DNA from: an uncultured Olegusella sp.
GTDB taxonomy: Bacteria > Actinomycetota > Coriobacteriia > Coriobacteriales > Atopobiaceae
Direction of reading: 5' to 3'
NCBI RefSeq assembly: GCF_947253395.1
Contig: NZ_CAMXYY010000001.1
Coordinates: forward strand, 18,207-82,206
Length of the DNA: 64,000 nt
A model generated the notes under the pieces. It had not been told where the DNA came from. It ran no database searches and worked only from the letters and a program-made list of their open reading frames with translations. Positions 52,915 through 62,099 of this stretch are shown one piece after another. Numbering within the stretch: the first letter of the stretch is position 1; each line of letters opens with the position of its first letter. The translations under genes were made by a program, and so were the position numbers.

Positions 52915-54345
52915 ATGGCAGAAGCAACAAGAACCAAGCCGAGTGGAATTCCTGTTCCTAAAGAAGGGACAGCTGAATTTGAAGAAAAATATAAGATGGC
53001 ACGGGTTGCGATACCACTGGTACTTTGCATCTACACACTTGGCGTGTTCATGCAACAGGCTGTTGGGATGGTGTATGTCAACATAGGTGACCAGTTGGGT
53101 CAGCCCAGTTTAGCATCTCTCATCACATCAATTCCAGGCATCGTGCTTGGCATCACAAGCATCGTCTACGGTGCTCTGGGGGATTTTGTATCACTAAAGA
53201 AGATGATGGTGCTGGGTACTATTGCATTTGTTATAGGTTCAGCATGCGGATGTATTGAATTTTTTGGCATATGGGGAGTCATTGTTGGACGAGCGCTACA
53301 GACAGCGGGCTGGCAGGCTTCAGGGACGGTTTTTCTCATCCTTGTTTCTAAATACACCAAGGAACACGAACGTGTTGCATGGTACGGCATCTTCGTTGCG
53401 GTTTTCCGCTTTTCCGCAGCGGCAGGAGTATTTTTAGCCGGGTATCTCACTTTGATTAATTGGCGCATCTTGCTGGCAATTGGAATGGTTGAGGTTCTTG
53501 CCATCCCTCTTTTGTTGCACAGTTTGCCTGATGAGCATCTTGGTGGATACCGTATTGATGTTATTGGCTTTGTACTTGTAGGCCTAATGGCTGGTGCCAT
53601 CACAATGTTCTTTACAAGCTGGACTGCTGTTCTTGGTGTGCTTGCTCTTCTTACAACTATAGTTTTTATTGTTTATATCTCACGTGCAAAGGATCCATTC
53701 GTATCGCCCAAGATGCTTACAAGCGCTCCGTTTGTTCTCATTAATCTCGTTACGTTTGTCGGATATCTCTTCAGTTATACCATTACGCCTGGAGTAAACG
53801 GAATTGGCCTTGCTGTTTTTGGCGTTAATTCAGCTGTGGTTTCCAATAATCTTGTGTGGTCAATATTACTTGCTGCCATGATTGGCTTCGTTGCTGGCCC
53901 TATTATTAACTGGATGGGTCGAGATAAATCTATTTTGTTTGCCCTTGCATGCATGGCGACCGGACTGATTGCTGTTGCGTTTGCCATTCCTTATGGACAG
54001 ACTTGGACTCTTGCGATAGCGCCGTGTGTTTACTACTTTGGAACTTCTTTTTTCTATCAACCAGTAGTTGATACCGCTGCACTAACAGTGGAACCTGAAG
54101 AATCTGGTCGTGCACTGGGTTTTAATGGGATGATTCAAGCAATTTCAGGTTCGATAGGTGTTGCTTTCTTTGGACGTCTTATTGCAAATAATGCAATGTC
54201 CAATGGAAGTCTATTTGGTATTGCAAAAGGATCTGCATCTACCTATGCAAATGTATTTATCATGGGTGCAGCGCTGGTCTTTTCTGCTTTAATAATTTTT
54301 TTGTTCGCAAAGAAGACCATCTATAGAGAGCAGCACGAAAAATGA
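52915..54345 (+). CDS. MFS transporter, 14-helix DHA2 type
   Basis: 476 residues with about 14 hydrophobic segments. Motif A-like GALGDFVSLKKMM appears near residue 83. The N-terminal 40 residues are cytoplasmic and polar. DHA2 members are mainly proton-driven exporters of drugs or metabolites. The start is the ATG at 52915, 1 bp after the ribokinase stop; a TTG at 52903 is a weaker choice. It is the last gene of the nucleoside operon, ending before copy 2 of the repeated terminator. Since import is covered by the ECF system, export of a product is an attractive but unproven role. Confidence 0.88.
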   Translation: MAEATRTKPSGIPVPKEGTAEFEEKYKMARVAIPLVLCIYTLGVFMQQAVGMVYVNIGDQLGQPSLASLITSIPGIVLGITSIVYGALGDFVSLKKMMVLGTIAFVIGSACGCIEFFGIWGVIVGRALQTAGWQASGTVFLILVSKYTKEHERVAWYGIFVAVFRFSAAAGVFLAGYLTLINWRILLAIGMVEVLAIPLLLHSLPDEHLGGYRIDVIGFVLVGLMAGAITMFFTSWTAVLGVLALLTTIVFIVYISRAKDPFVSPKMLTSAPFVLINLVTFVGYLFSYTITPGVNGIGLAVFGVNSAVVSNNLVWSILLAAMIGFVAGPIINWMGRDKSILFALACMATGLIAVAFAIPYGQTWTLAIAPCVYYFGTSFFYQPVVDTAALTVEPEESGRALGFNGMIQAISGSIGVAFFGRLIANNAMSNGSLFGIAKGSASTYANVFIMGAALVFSALIIFLFAKKTIYREQHEK

Positions 54346-54387
54346 TGGGGTGTGTATAAGGTGCTGTTAGGTCGAATCTTTCCTCAG

Positions 54388-54432
54388 GTGCCAGCCGTAT
54401 CCGTTGTGGGTGCGGCTGGTTTTTGTTGCGAG
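54388..54432 (+). terminator. Terminator after MFS gene; copy 2 of 45-bp repeat
   Basis: Identical over 45 bp to 42013-42057, including the stem CCAGCCG/CGGCTGG and TTTTTGTTGCGAG. Flanks outside the repeat differ completely. Confidence 0.9.
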
Positions 54433-54580
54433 GGATGCTGAGGCACGCGGGCAGGCACCAGCGTTAAAAATGTATCCCATCTACCAAGTTGAGGCGCAAA
54501 AAAGTTGCCGAACGGGGCATACTGTATCCAGCACAATCCACGTGATTTTTGCTTTGAGTCTCTCAGAGAAAGGTTCCGAT

Positions 54581-55771
54581 ATGGCAGTGGACGAAAGCCC
54601 CATCCTTGATTTTGGCGATGAGCTGAGTCAGGCTCCTTCGACAACAATTCCAAAACCAGGTGTGCCTACGCTTGAGTTTGGCACCGATCTGAGTCAGCCG
54701 GCGCCTGCCGTGACACCGCTTTCAACCGTTAACGTTGATGACTCGATGCTGTCTGAGTCTGAGCGCAAACAGGTTGATGAGTTTGCAGGCAAAATTGACC
54801 TTGCTCAATCTGGCGCAATTTTGCAATATGGAGTGGGCACACAGAAAAAGATGGCCGACTTCTCTGATCGTACTCTGGAGTCCGTCCGTACCAAGGACTT
54901 GGGAAGTGTGGGCAACGAGATCACCCAGCTCATCGTTGATCTCAAGGGCTTTGACCCTGAGGAGACCGACCAAAAAGGGTTCTTAGGCTTTTTTAAAAAG
55001 CAGAGCAACAAAGTGCAGGAGCTCAAGGCTCGCTATGCCACCGTAGAAAATAATGTGGAGCGCATCTCGAACGAGCTGCAAAAGCACCAGATACAGCTGC
55101 TTAAAGATGTCGATCAGCTTGATCACATGTATGACTACAATGTCACCTACTTCAAAGAGCTAACAATGTATGTGCTTGCAGGCAAGCAGAAGCTAGAAAA
55201 GGTTCGTACGGAGGATTTGCCCGCAGCTCAGGCGAAGGCGCAGGCAAGTGGTCTGGCAGAAGATGCTCAGGCAGCGCGTGATTTAGCGCAGCAGTGTGAC
55301 CGTTTTGAGAAGCGTGTCTACGACTTGGAGCTGACGCGCCAAGTGGCCTTGCAGACCTTCCCGCAGATTCGTTTGGTACAAAACTCAAACGCTGTCATGG
55401 CTGAAAAGATTCAATCCACCATTGTCAATACTATTCCCTTGTGGAAAAACCAGATGGTCATCGCTTTGGGTGTGCAGCATGCTACTCAGGCGGCACAGGC
55501 CCAGCGTGCCGTGTCCGAGATGACCAATGATCTGCTCAAGCATAATGCCGACCAACTCAAAGTTGCTACCGTAGAAGCGGCCAAAGAGTCCGAGCGAGGC
55601 ATTGTTGATCTCGAGACACTACGCCACACCAATGAGCAGCTCATGTCGACACTTGATGAGGTTATGGCTATCCAGAAGGAAGGTCATGAGAAGCGCATCG
55701 CTGCTGAGGCCGAGCTTGCCCAGATTGAAGGCGCGCTCAAGCAAAAGCTCCTTGAGGCTTCTTCACACTAG
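54581..55771 (+). CDS. TelA-family toxic anion resistance protein
   Basis: 396 residues. After a disordered acidic N-terminus of about 60 residues with a doubled LDFGDELSQ/LEFGTDLSQ motif comes the TelA domain: almost entirely helical, with FDPEETDQKGFLGFFKK, QNSNAVMAEKIQSTIVNTIPLWKNQM and a C-terminal coiled coil. Proteins of this family are linked to tellurite and antimicrobial stress; the mechanism is unknown. The start is the ATG at 54581 after AGAAAGG; the longer frame from 54404 crosses a terminator. It is convergent with the xpaC-like gene, its usual partner. Confidence 0.9.
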   Translation: MAVDESPILDFGDELSQAPSTTIPKPGVPTLEFGTDLSQPAPAVTPLSTVNVDDSMLSESERKQVDEFAGKIDLAQSGAILQYGVGTQKKMADFSDRTLESVRTKDLGSVGNEITQLIVDLKGFDPEETDQKGFLGFFKKQSNKVQELKARYATVENNVERISNELQKHQIQLLKDVDQLDHMYDYNVTYFKELTMYVLAGKQKLEKVRTEDLPAAQAKAQASGLAEDAQAARDLAQQCDRFEKRVYDLELTRQVALQTFPQIRLVQNSNAVMAEKIQSTIVNTIPLWKNQMVIALGVQHATQAAQAQRAVSEMTNDLLKHNADQLKVATVEAAKESERGIVDLETLRHTNEQLMSTLDEVMAIQKEGHEKRIAAEAELAQIEGALKQKLLEASSH

Positions 55772-55809
55772 ATTCTTGGCACAAGAACAATAGACTTTTG
55801 CACTGAAAG

Positions 55810-55843
55810 ACAAAGCTGGACACTTTTGAGTGCCCAGCTTTGT
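55810..55843. terminator. Strong bidirectional terminator between telA and xpaC
   Basis: ACAAAGCTGGACACT (55810-55824) and AGTGCCCAGCTTTGT (55829-55843) form a 15-bp stem with one mismatch and loop TTTG. Confidence 0.85.
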
Positions 55844-55895
55844 ATATTGCTCTCTGTTGCTTGAACCGTTTGAACTGCTTGGTCTTGCCGCAGCC

Positions 55896-57155
55896 CTAGA
55901 GAGGGCGTGAATCAGCACGGGGCCCGTGGTCATCAGCAAGACCATCTTGGGTCAACATAGTACGTAGTACATGCATGTCGCCCTGTAAATCCCATGCCGC
56001 ATCCTGCAACAGGTCATCTGCAAGCTTATTGAAAGACTCGTTAATAACATCAAGGGTCGTTTTTATTTCCCTGCGCGTAGCCTCAGCATTAGGGCCATGC
56101 TCGTCATGCTTGTCGAGATCGGCATAGGCATCCACAAGCTTGCCGGTAGTGGGCAAATAATAGTTGAGGAACTGTGCGAGCTGGTCGACCGTATCGGGAC
56201 GCTCATTAACGCGTGCGGTAATACGGCGTACATTTTCTTCAAGCACATCCAGTTTGTCCGACATCTCCTTTTCTTGGATGATGTTATTCGCTAAACGAAT
56301 GCGTTGAATATAATCCTTACCTTTTGCTACCGCATCGGCCACTTTTGGATTGATAGGAGCTTTGCTTGCACTCTCTGTAGCATCACTCGTGTCATTCTCA
56401 ACAACAGCTTCAGGAGCAGGAGCTGCGGTTTTGTTACGCGCAGCGATACGCTCAGAAGTCTTCTGTTTGGTTTTTGGCAAATCAATGCCGCCTGCTTCTT
56501 TAAAGGCGTGGTCGGTCAAATATAAAACGGTTTTTCCATCAAGAGACTGGCGAATACGGCCCTGAGGGATATAGCCTTGAGAAATACCTGCCTGCACCAT
56601 GTTTGTGACTTCATGAATAGAGCTTCCCATCCGGACGGCAATTTCTTCAAGTGTCAATGCTTGCCGCGTACTAGCAATACGCGCAAGTCTTTCAAGATAT
56701 TGAAGGAGCTTACGCTCGCGATGGGCGTTTCTTGTGAGCTTGCCAAACAAATACGTAAGCCCACCAAAAACAGCCGTGGTACAAAGGGTTGCAATGAAGG
56801 GATCTTCTGGCAGGCTAAACATTGTGCCGAGAGTCATCGCTCCATTCATAAACGTTAAGTAGCCAAAGCCCAGCATTTTTGCCATAGCGGTGGTTTTTTT
56901 GCCGCGCGCACGCACTATGTAGGGGCTAGGACCTGCTAATGCTTGAGAAAATGAGGCACTTGCAGATTTGATTGACTTTGAAACGGATGCCGAAAGGCCA
57001 GCAAAGTCGGCCGCTTCGACTGCTTCGTTCACCTTGCCCATAACGGTTGAGCCTAGGTCATTGAGGCTATCAAGCACATCGGGAGGAGGCGGATAGCCAG
57101 GGCCTGGCGTTTCGTAAGTTGGCGTTTCTTCATCGAAAGGCTGCTTGTTGGTCAT
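55896..57155 (-). CDS. XpaC-like membrane protein
   Basis: 419 residues. A polar Pro-rich head is followed by two transmembrane helices near 105-150 (LGFGYLTFMNGAMTLGTMF and FIATLCTTAVFGGLTYLFG). A cytoplasmic part follows with a winged-helix-like segment (LTLEEIAVRMGSSIHEVTNMVQ) and a helical XpaC domain (LAQFLNYYLPTTGKLVDAYADL). XpaC proteins pair with TelA (B. subtilis xpaC-yaaN). The start is the ATG at 57155 after AGAGGGA; the frame up to 57257 is not supported. Here the pair is convergent rather than co-directional. Confidence 0.85.
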   Translation of the reverse strand: MTNKQPFDEETPTYETPGPGYPPPPDVLDSLNDLGSTVMGKVNEAVEAADFAGLSASVSKSIKSASASFSQALAGPSPYIVRARGKKTTAMAKMLGFGYLTFMNGAMTLGTMFSLPEDPFIATLCTTAVFGGLTYLFGKLTRNAHRERKLLQYLERLARIASTRQALTLEEIAVRMGSSIHEVTNMVQAGISQGYIPQGRIRQSLDGKTVLYLTDHAFKEAGGIDLPKTKQKTSERIAARNKTAAPAPEAVVENDTSDATESASKAPINPKVADAVAKGKDYIQRIRLANNIIQEKEMSDKLDVLEENVRRITARVNERPDTVDQLAQFLNYYLPTTGKLVDAYADLDKHDEHGPNAEATRREIKTTLDVINESFNKLADDLLQDAAWDLQGDMHVLRTMLTQDGLADDHGPRADSRPL

Positions 57156-57343
57156 AGTCCCTCTTTGAGTCGTCAGCGAAGCTGGCGTAAATAGTGAACT
57201 GGTTGCGCCACTATGACGCGTTGCTTTTATTTTATGGCAGTTGAGCTTATTAAGCATAACCAGCAGAAAATGACCTCATAAGTTAAATGAAAGAAGCAAA
57301 ACTCCAACAAAAAGCAGGCTCTTCTTGGCTAGGAGGGCGCAGA

Positions 57344-58276
57344 CTATGAATGAAGTGCGGTGAGCAGATGTGCCATATCACACCAGCCGTCTGTTGATGG
57401 GCGAGCAGATACAAAAGCGTTTGTTGCATTTGCGAGCACTGCTTGTGATTTGGGATTATGGATGCCATTGCGCATGAGCACAAAGGTGCCTACCTGTTTT
57501 GCCATTTCGCAGTCTGCTGGAGAGTCGCCGCAGGCGAGGCACTCCTCAGGATCCCAGCCCATCAGTTCGATGTAGCGCGCGACAGCTGAACCCTTGTCGA
57601 GTCCACGTGGCGTAATGTGGTAGGTATGTACGTCTTCAAGGCGCTCCCCTGCAATGGTAGGCAAGATGGTATCACCAGTAATACGTGTGACCATGCCATT
57701 ATCTGCAAGGTAGAGAGGCAATCCCGTCTCATCCATCATCTGGCGGACTTCATCTTCCATCACAGCACCACGGAACGCGACTGATACCTCGCGATATTGG
57801 TAGCCAATACCGTTGTCATTGTAGAGTTCCAGAGAGTCAAACCACCGCTTTTGCATGCGCTCAACAATGCCTGTCTCTAAGATGATCTCATGCGGGGTTT
57901 TCCCGCAGCGAGGATCAAAGGTCATGTCTGCGGTGAAGTACTGCCAATCGCTGGTGGTGCCTTCATGCAGGCAAAGAATGCCGCCCATCTCACCAATCCA
58001 GCCGGGGAGCCCTAGCATGCGTATAACCTCGCGAATCATGGCGCGGCTGCGACCAGTGCAGGGGATTACGTCAATACCCATACGCTGCAAAGCAACAAGA
58101 GCTTGCGGTAGTGCGACAGATGGATTGCCTGCTGAGTCACAGAGCGCTGAACCATGGGTAACCATGGTGGCGTCTGTGTCACTAAAGATATGCTTGATGC
58201 GTCCAAAGCGCTCTTGCAAAAAATCAGGAAGCAGGGCAGGAGTAGAGGGGAACGTCGGCAGAGACAGAGCTGGCAT
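57344..58276 (-). CDS. HAD-IIB phosphatase
   Basis: 310 residues. Motif I is IFSDTDATMV with DxD retained but the third position Ala-Thr. Motif II is PCTGRSR, motif III the Lys in RGLDKGSAV and motif IV ACGDSPADCEMAK. The cap contains a conserved EMGGIL. It resembles sucrose-phosphate/mannosyl-3-phosphoglycerate phosphatases more than Cof. AAAGGAG precedes the ATG. It lies 34 bp after murE on the same strand, which suggests co-transcription. The substrate is unknown. Confidence 0.84.
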   Translation of the reverse strand: MPALSLPTFPSTPALLPDFLQERFGRIKHIFSDTDATMVTHGSALCDSAGNPSVALPQALVALQRMGIDVIPCTGRSRAMIREVIRMLGLPGWIGEMGGILCLHEGTTSDWQYFTADMTFDPRCGKTPHEIILETGIVERMQKRWFDSLELYNDNGIGYQYREVSVAFRGAVMEDEVRQMMDETGLPLYLADNGMVTRITGDTILPTIAGERLEDVHTYHITPRGLDKGSAVARYIELMGWDPEECLACGDSPADCEMAKQVGTFVLMRNGIHNPKSQAVLANATNAFVSARPSTDGWCDMAHLLTALHS

Positions 58277-58310
58277 ACATTTCTCCTTTAGGACACAACG
58301 GACGGTAGCA

Positions 58311-59894
58311 CTAGGATTGTTGGCTTAGATGTGCATGCATAGCACGTAAAAAAAGAGTCTCGTCGGTCTCGCAGGGCACAAATTCGTCGCCTACGTGTTG
58401 ACGGGTCTCATCTCCTTTAGCGAGCAAGCAAAGCAGGGCAGGTGCTTTTTCTGCATAAGCAAGCTCAACTGCGCGGGCGATGGCATCAGGGCGACTGGGA
58501 ATCGACTCGGCATGCTGTGTAGCTGGAGTTGCCGCAAGCAGCGCCGCATTGATATCTTCAACGCGTTCATGTGAGGGATCTTCTTCGGTATAAATGAGAA
58601 CATCGGCCCATTTTGACGCTTCAAGAGGTAATTCTTGGCGGCGTTCTTGAGCTTTTCCGCCCGGTGCTCCAAAGACTGCAATAATGCGACGACCAGGAAA
58701 TTCTTTGCTTACAGAAGCAAAGAAGCGCTGGTAGGAAAGCTTGTTGTGTGCATAGTCAACAATGGCAGCTACGTGGCGCGCGTCAGGCGAGTTCAAAAGT
58801 TCCATGCGACCCGGTACACGACAGCGGGCAAGGCCAGCACGAATTTGATTGCGGCTGATGCCCAACAGTTGGGCTACGGCAATTGCGCATAAAGCGTTAT
58901 CGACATTAAAGAGGCCGGGCATGCCAAGATGCATAATTGCGGTCCAGGCAGGTGTGTGCACAGCAAAATCTACCGTGCCTTCGCTTGACGTAATGTGGTC
59001 AGCCCAAATGTCGGCGGTGATGCCAGCAGCGCTGGGAGCGGCTGCGTCTGTGTGGGCAACGCCAAAGCTGACAAGCTTGGTGCAAGGTGCAGCAGCAGTG
59101 AGCACCTCAGGTAAATGATCAGTTCCCAACCCTACGATTGCTGTTTTTGCATGCTCAAAAATACGCAGCTTGCTTGCAAAATAGTCCTCAAAATCTGGGT
59201 GCTCAAGTGGGGAGATATGATCGCGACCAATGTTGAGGAAGCAGGCAATATCGAGATTCAATCCGTCAACACGATCGTATTTTAGTGCTTGGCTTGAGAC
59301 CTCCATCACTAGGGGGTTGTGCTGAGTTGTTAAAGCATTGTGCAGGTAACGCCATAGGTCGGGAGCCTCGGGCGTGGTGTTGTGGCTCTCTTCATTAACC
59401 ACGCCATCATAGGTGGCAATAGAGCCAATGACTGATGCGGTTGATCCCAGCTCACCTTTGCCATCGGCGCCTGCGTCAAGGATATAACGCAACATGTAGG
59501 CAGTGGTTGATTTACCTTTGGTGCCCGTGATACCCACAATGTTCAAATTGCGGTCAGGGTGTCCCCAAGCTTCTGCTGCAACAAGTGCCATTGCGCGGCG
59601 AAGTCCGCTGTCTGTCGTGACAAGTACGGGAACTCCTGGCGCGATAGTTGTCAGCTCCGTGGCATGACTTTCATCACAAAGATAGGCGACGGCTTCCTTT
59701 TTTAGGGCTGATGTCAGATATGCTGCGCGGAAAGCTAAGCCTTTGCAAATGAAAAGATGATGTGCTTTCACAACACGAGAATCGCAGTCTGCACCAGTAA
59801 TGACCTGCTTTTCTTGGCCAAAGAGCTGAGTGCTCGCGGTTAGGAGTCCGTGAGTTTTTAGTAACTCGGCAATATTTAGCACTGTAGTATTCAT
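58311..59894 (-). CDS. murE: MurE-type UDP-MurNAc tripeptide ligase
   Basis: 527 residues. It adds the third amino acid to UDP-MurNAc-L-Ala-D-Glu. ATP loop VGITGTKGKSTTAYML, central-domain NIGRDHISPLEH, HNTTPEAPDL and C-terminal FGAPGGKAQERR. The specificity loop, DNPR in diaminopimelate-adding enzymes, reads YTEEDPSHERVEDI, so lysine or ornithine is more likely than diaminopimelate. Start codons 59894 and 59903 are both possible; GAGAG lies at usable spacing from 59903. Longer frames run into tRNA-Val on the other strand. It probably heads an operon with the HAD gene downstream. Confidence 0.9.
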   Translation of the reverse strand: MNTTVLNIAELLKTHGLLTASTQLFGQEKQVITGADCDSRVVKAHHLFICKGLAFRAAYLTSALKKEAVAYLCDESHATELTTIAPGVPVLVTTDSGLRRAMALVAAEAWGHPDRNLNIVGITGTKGKSTTAYMLRYILDAGADGKGELGSTASVIGSIATYDGVVNEESHNTTPEAPDLWRYLHNALTTQHNPLVMEVSSQALKYDRVDGLNLDIACFLNIGRDHISPLEHPDFEDYFASKLRIFEHAKTAIVGLGTDHLPEVLTAAAPCTKLVSFGVAHTDAAAPSAAGITADIWADHITSSEGTVDFAVHTPAWTAIMHLGMPGLFNVDNALCAIAVAQLLGISRNQIRAGLARCRVPGRMELLNSPDARHVAAIVDYAHNKLSYQRFFASVSKEFPGRRIIAVFGAPGGKAQERRQELPLEASKWADVLIYTEEDPSHERVEDINAALLAATPATQHAESIPSRPDAIARAVELAYAEKAPALLCLLAKGDETRQHVGDEFVPCETDETLFLRAMHAHLSQQS

Positions 59895-59941
59895 GCATCT
59901 CATGATACACTCTCGTGAGCACTCGCGGATACGTGGGTTAT

Positions 59942-60017
59942 GGGCGATTGGCGCAGTGGCTAGCGCAGGTGCTTTACACGCACAAGGTCGGGGGTTCAAA
60001 TCCCTCATCGCCCACCA
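59942..60017 (+). tRNA. tRNA-Val (TAC)
   Basis: Acceptor GGGCGAT/ATCGCCC, D stem GCGC/GCGC, anticodon loop TTTACAC (TAC), T arm with TTCAAAT, CCA encoded. Its 5' end is 47 bp from the divergent murE start. Confidence 0.95.
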
Positions 60018-60030
60018 GATGCTTAGTGTG

Positions 60031-60059
60031 CCCGAGACTTTTGCGGTCTCGGGTTTTTT
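60031..60059 (+). terminator. Terminator of tRNA-Val
   Basis: CCCGAGAC-TTTTGCG-GTCTCGGG followed by TTTTTT; perfect 8-bp stem. Confidence 0.92.
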
Positions 60060-60153
60060 GTAGGCAGATTGTTGTGTGGACTGCCAGTGCAGAACCCTGC
60101 TAATGGTTGGTTATTTGCGGCGCTATGGCGCTGTTAGATCTGGAAGGGCAAAT

Positions 60154-60792
60154 ATGGCATGCATTCGTATTTCTGAGCTACCTTTGTCAAAAACCGTGGT
60201 GGTTGCGACGGGAAACGCGCACAAGGTGACCGAGATAGAGGCAATTCTTTCGCCCATGATGCCGGGAATGCGTTTTGTGGCATTGGGAGACTTGGGGGAT
60301 TTTCCCGATCCTATTGAGGATGGAGATACGTTTTTTGACAACGCGATGATTAAGGCACGTGCGGCATTAGATGAGACGGGCCTTGAGTATGCTGTGGCAG
60401 ATGATTCGGGTTTGTGTGTGGATGCACTCGGCGGAGCTCCTGGTATTTACTCGGCTCGTTGGGCGGGTGTGCATGGTGATGATGCAGCAAACAATGCAAA
60501 GATGCTGCGTGAACTGGAAAACGTGTCCGATGAAAACAGGCGTGCTCATTTTCACTCAACGGTTGTTTTGGTGAGAGATGCCGATGATGGTCGCCGTCAG
60601 ATTTTATCAGGCGATGGTGATTGTCCTGGTTGGGTGGGTTATGAGGAACGTGGTGACGGTGGTTTTGGTTATGATCCGCTCTTCTTCCCAGATGATACGC
60701 CAGGCAAAACTATGGCTGAGCTTACAGCCGACGAGAAAAACGCTATTTCACACCGGCGGCGCGCACTAGATCATCTGGCTTCGCAGTTATAG
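60154..60792 (+). CDS. rdgB: XTP/dITP diphosphatase (RdgB/HAM1)
   Basis: 212 residues. It removes deaminated purine nucleotides (dITP, XTP) from the pool. Motifs: VVVATGNAHKVTEI, DDSGLCVDALGGAPGIYSARWAG, GGFGYDPLFFPD and the C-terminal SHRRRALDHL, all typical. The start is the ATG at 60154 after GGAAGGG; a frame start at 60076 is in the tRNA-rdgB spacer. It functions alongside MazG in nucleotide-pool cleaning and is fitting in a cell with heavy purine salvage. Confidence 0.96.
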   Translation: MACIRISELPLSKTVVVATGNAHKVTEIEAILSPMMPGMRFVALGDLGDFPDPIEDGDTFFDNAMIKARAALDETGLEYAVADDSGLCVDALGGAPGIYSARWAGVHGDDAANNAKMLRELENVSDENRRAHFHSTVVLVRDADDGRRQILSGDGDCPGWVGYEERGDGGFGYDPLFFPDDTPGKTMAELTADEKNAISHRRRALDHLASQL

Positions 60793-60808
60793 GTGGCAAC
60801 ATTTCGTT

Positions 60809-60848
60809 ACCAAAAAACGTTGCAAGCTGAGGTGGCAACGTTTTTGGT
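60809..60848. terminator. Bidirectional terminator after rdgB
   Basis: ACCAAAAAACGTTGC (60809-60823) pairs with GCAACGTTTTTGGT (60835-60848), giving a long stem with A-rich 5' and T-rich 3' arms between convergent genes. Confidence 0.85.
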
Positions 60849-60949
60849 GGCGATTTTTCACGTCGCTTCGGGTCTTCGTGCAAAAAATGCAAAGGAGGCA
60901 GGTTCGATACGCTGGAAAATCCGCTCGTGGTGCTTAAAAAAGCGCTTAA

Positions 60950-62050
60950 CTAGACTGCAAGCACCTGCACGTCATGTGGATAGTGGTTGATAACTTCGCA
61001 ACCGTCCTCAGTGACAATGACCAAATCTTCTATGCGAACACCAATCTCGCCTGGAATATAAATGCCCGGCTCGATAGAGAAGCATTGGCCCACTTGGACT
61101 GGCTCGTGGTGAGATGCAGAAACGTCTCCCGGCTCGTGATCCTGCAGGCCAATCTGATGGCCCAGACGATGCGTGAAATAGGGGCCAAAGCCAGCGTCTT
61201 CGATAACCTTACGTGCTGTGAGGTCAATTTCGGCAAAGGTGACGCCAGGTTTGACAACGGCCGCTGCCGCTTCGTTTGCGCGGCGCACAGTGTTGTATAC
61301 CAGCAATTGGCGCTCGCTGGGCGTGGTGGTAAAAAAGACACGCGTCATATCCGAGCAGTACCAATTGCGCTTGCAGCCCACATCAAAAAGCACCATATCG
61401 CCAGTCTGAAAAACCGTATCGTCTGGCTCATGGTGAGGATCTGCAGCATTTGCACCGAAGCTCACGATGGGTGCAAACGAGTGGTCTTCAGCCCCGAGAC
61501 GTCGATATTCTCCAAGTAGACCATCGGCAATTTGGCGCTCGCTAACACCAGGGCGCACTTGTGCCGCCAACCATGACATCGCCGCATCATTGACACGAGA
61601 TGCTTCGCGCATGAGATTCTGCTCGGAGGCATCCTTAAGGGAGCGTGCAGCATCGACTGCTTCAGATGCAAGGCAAAAACCAGCGGCTGCTTGGGTATCG
61701 ATGAGTGGTAACAGCCAGCGGGCAGTAAGCATTTTGTCTATGCCGAGCGCGTTGGTGGAATCGCATGTGGCAGCAACTAAAGGGATGGGATTGTCGGTAT
61801 CCGAGAAGGTTATAACGTGCTCAAAGCAAGAGCTTGCATCGGGAAAGAGCACGTTGCAAAAAAGCGTATCAGGCCGCTGGTTCTGCTCGTCTGTACCCAG
61901 ATAGAGAGCCAAGAAGCGCTCGAAAGGCTCGGTATAGTAACCCGTGAGATACCAGATGGAAAGTGGGTCACAAATGAGTGTCTGGCAAAGCTTCATCGCA
62001 GTGAGGTTCTGCTTGACTGCGGTGATGCGTTTTGCGTGCAGCATATCCAT
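60950..62050 (-). CDS. M24 family Xaa-Pro dipeptidase/aminopeptidase
   Basis: 366 residues. A creatinase-like N-terminal domain precedes a pita-bread C-terminal domain with all five metal ligands: LFDVGCK and CSDMTR (two Asp), HRLGHQIGL (His), SIEPGIY (Glu) and GVRIEDLV (Glu). It cleaves X-Pro dipeptides or N-terminal X-Pro bonds in the cytoplasm. GAAAGGA precedes the ATG. It is convergent with rdgB and divergent from veg, across a region with 26-bp tandem repeats. Confidence 0.93.
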   Translation of the reverse strand: MDMLHAKRITAVKQNLTAMKLCQTLICDPLSIWYLTGYYTEPFERFLALYLGTDEQNQRPDTLFCNVLFPDASSCFEHVITFSDTDNPIPLVAATCDSTNALGIDKMLTARWLLPLIDTQAAAGFCLASEAVDAARSLKDASEQNLMREASRVNDAAMSWLAAQVRPGVSERQIADGLLGEYRRLGAEDHSFAPIVSFGANAADPHHEPDDTVFQTGDMVLFDVGCKRNWYCSDMTRVFFTTTPSERQLLVYNTVRRANEAAAAVVKPGVTFAEIDLTARKVIEDAGFGPYFTHRLGHQIGLQDHEPGDVSASHHEPVQVGQCFSIEPGIYIPGEIGVRIEDLVIVTEDGCEVINHYPHDVQVLAV

Positions 62051-62099
62051 AGTTGTCCTTTCGCATATAAATCTGTTGGGCTGAGTATAGCGCGGCGGT

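Noticed and set aside
54404..54580. N-terminal extension of TelA by 59 residues
   Set aside because: It starts inside the repeated terminator and reads through non-coding spacer; the ATG at 54581 has a ribosome binding site.
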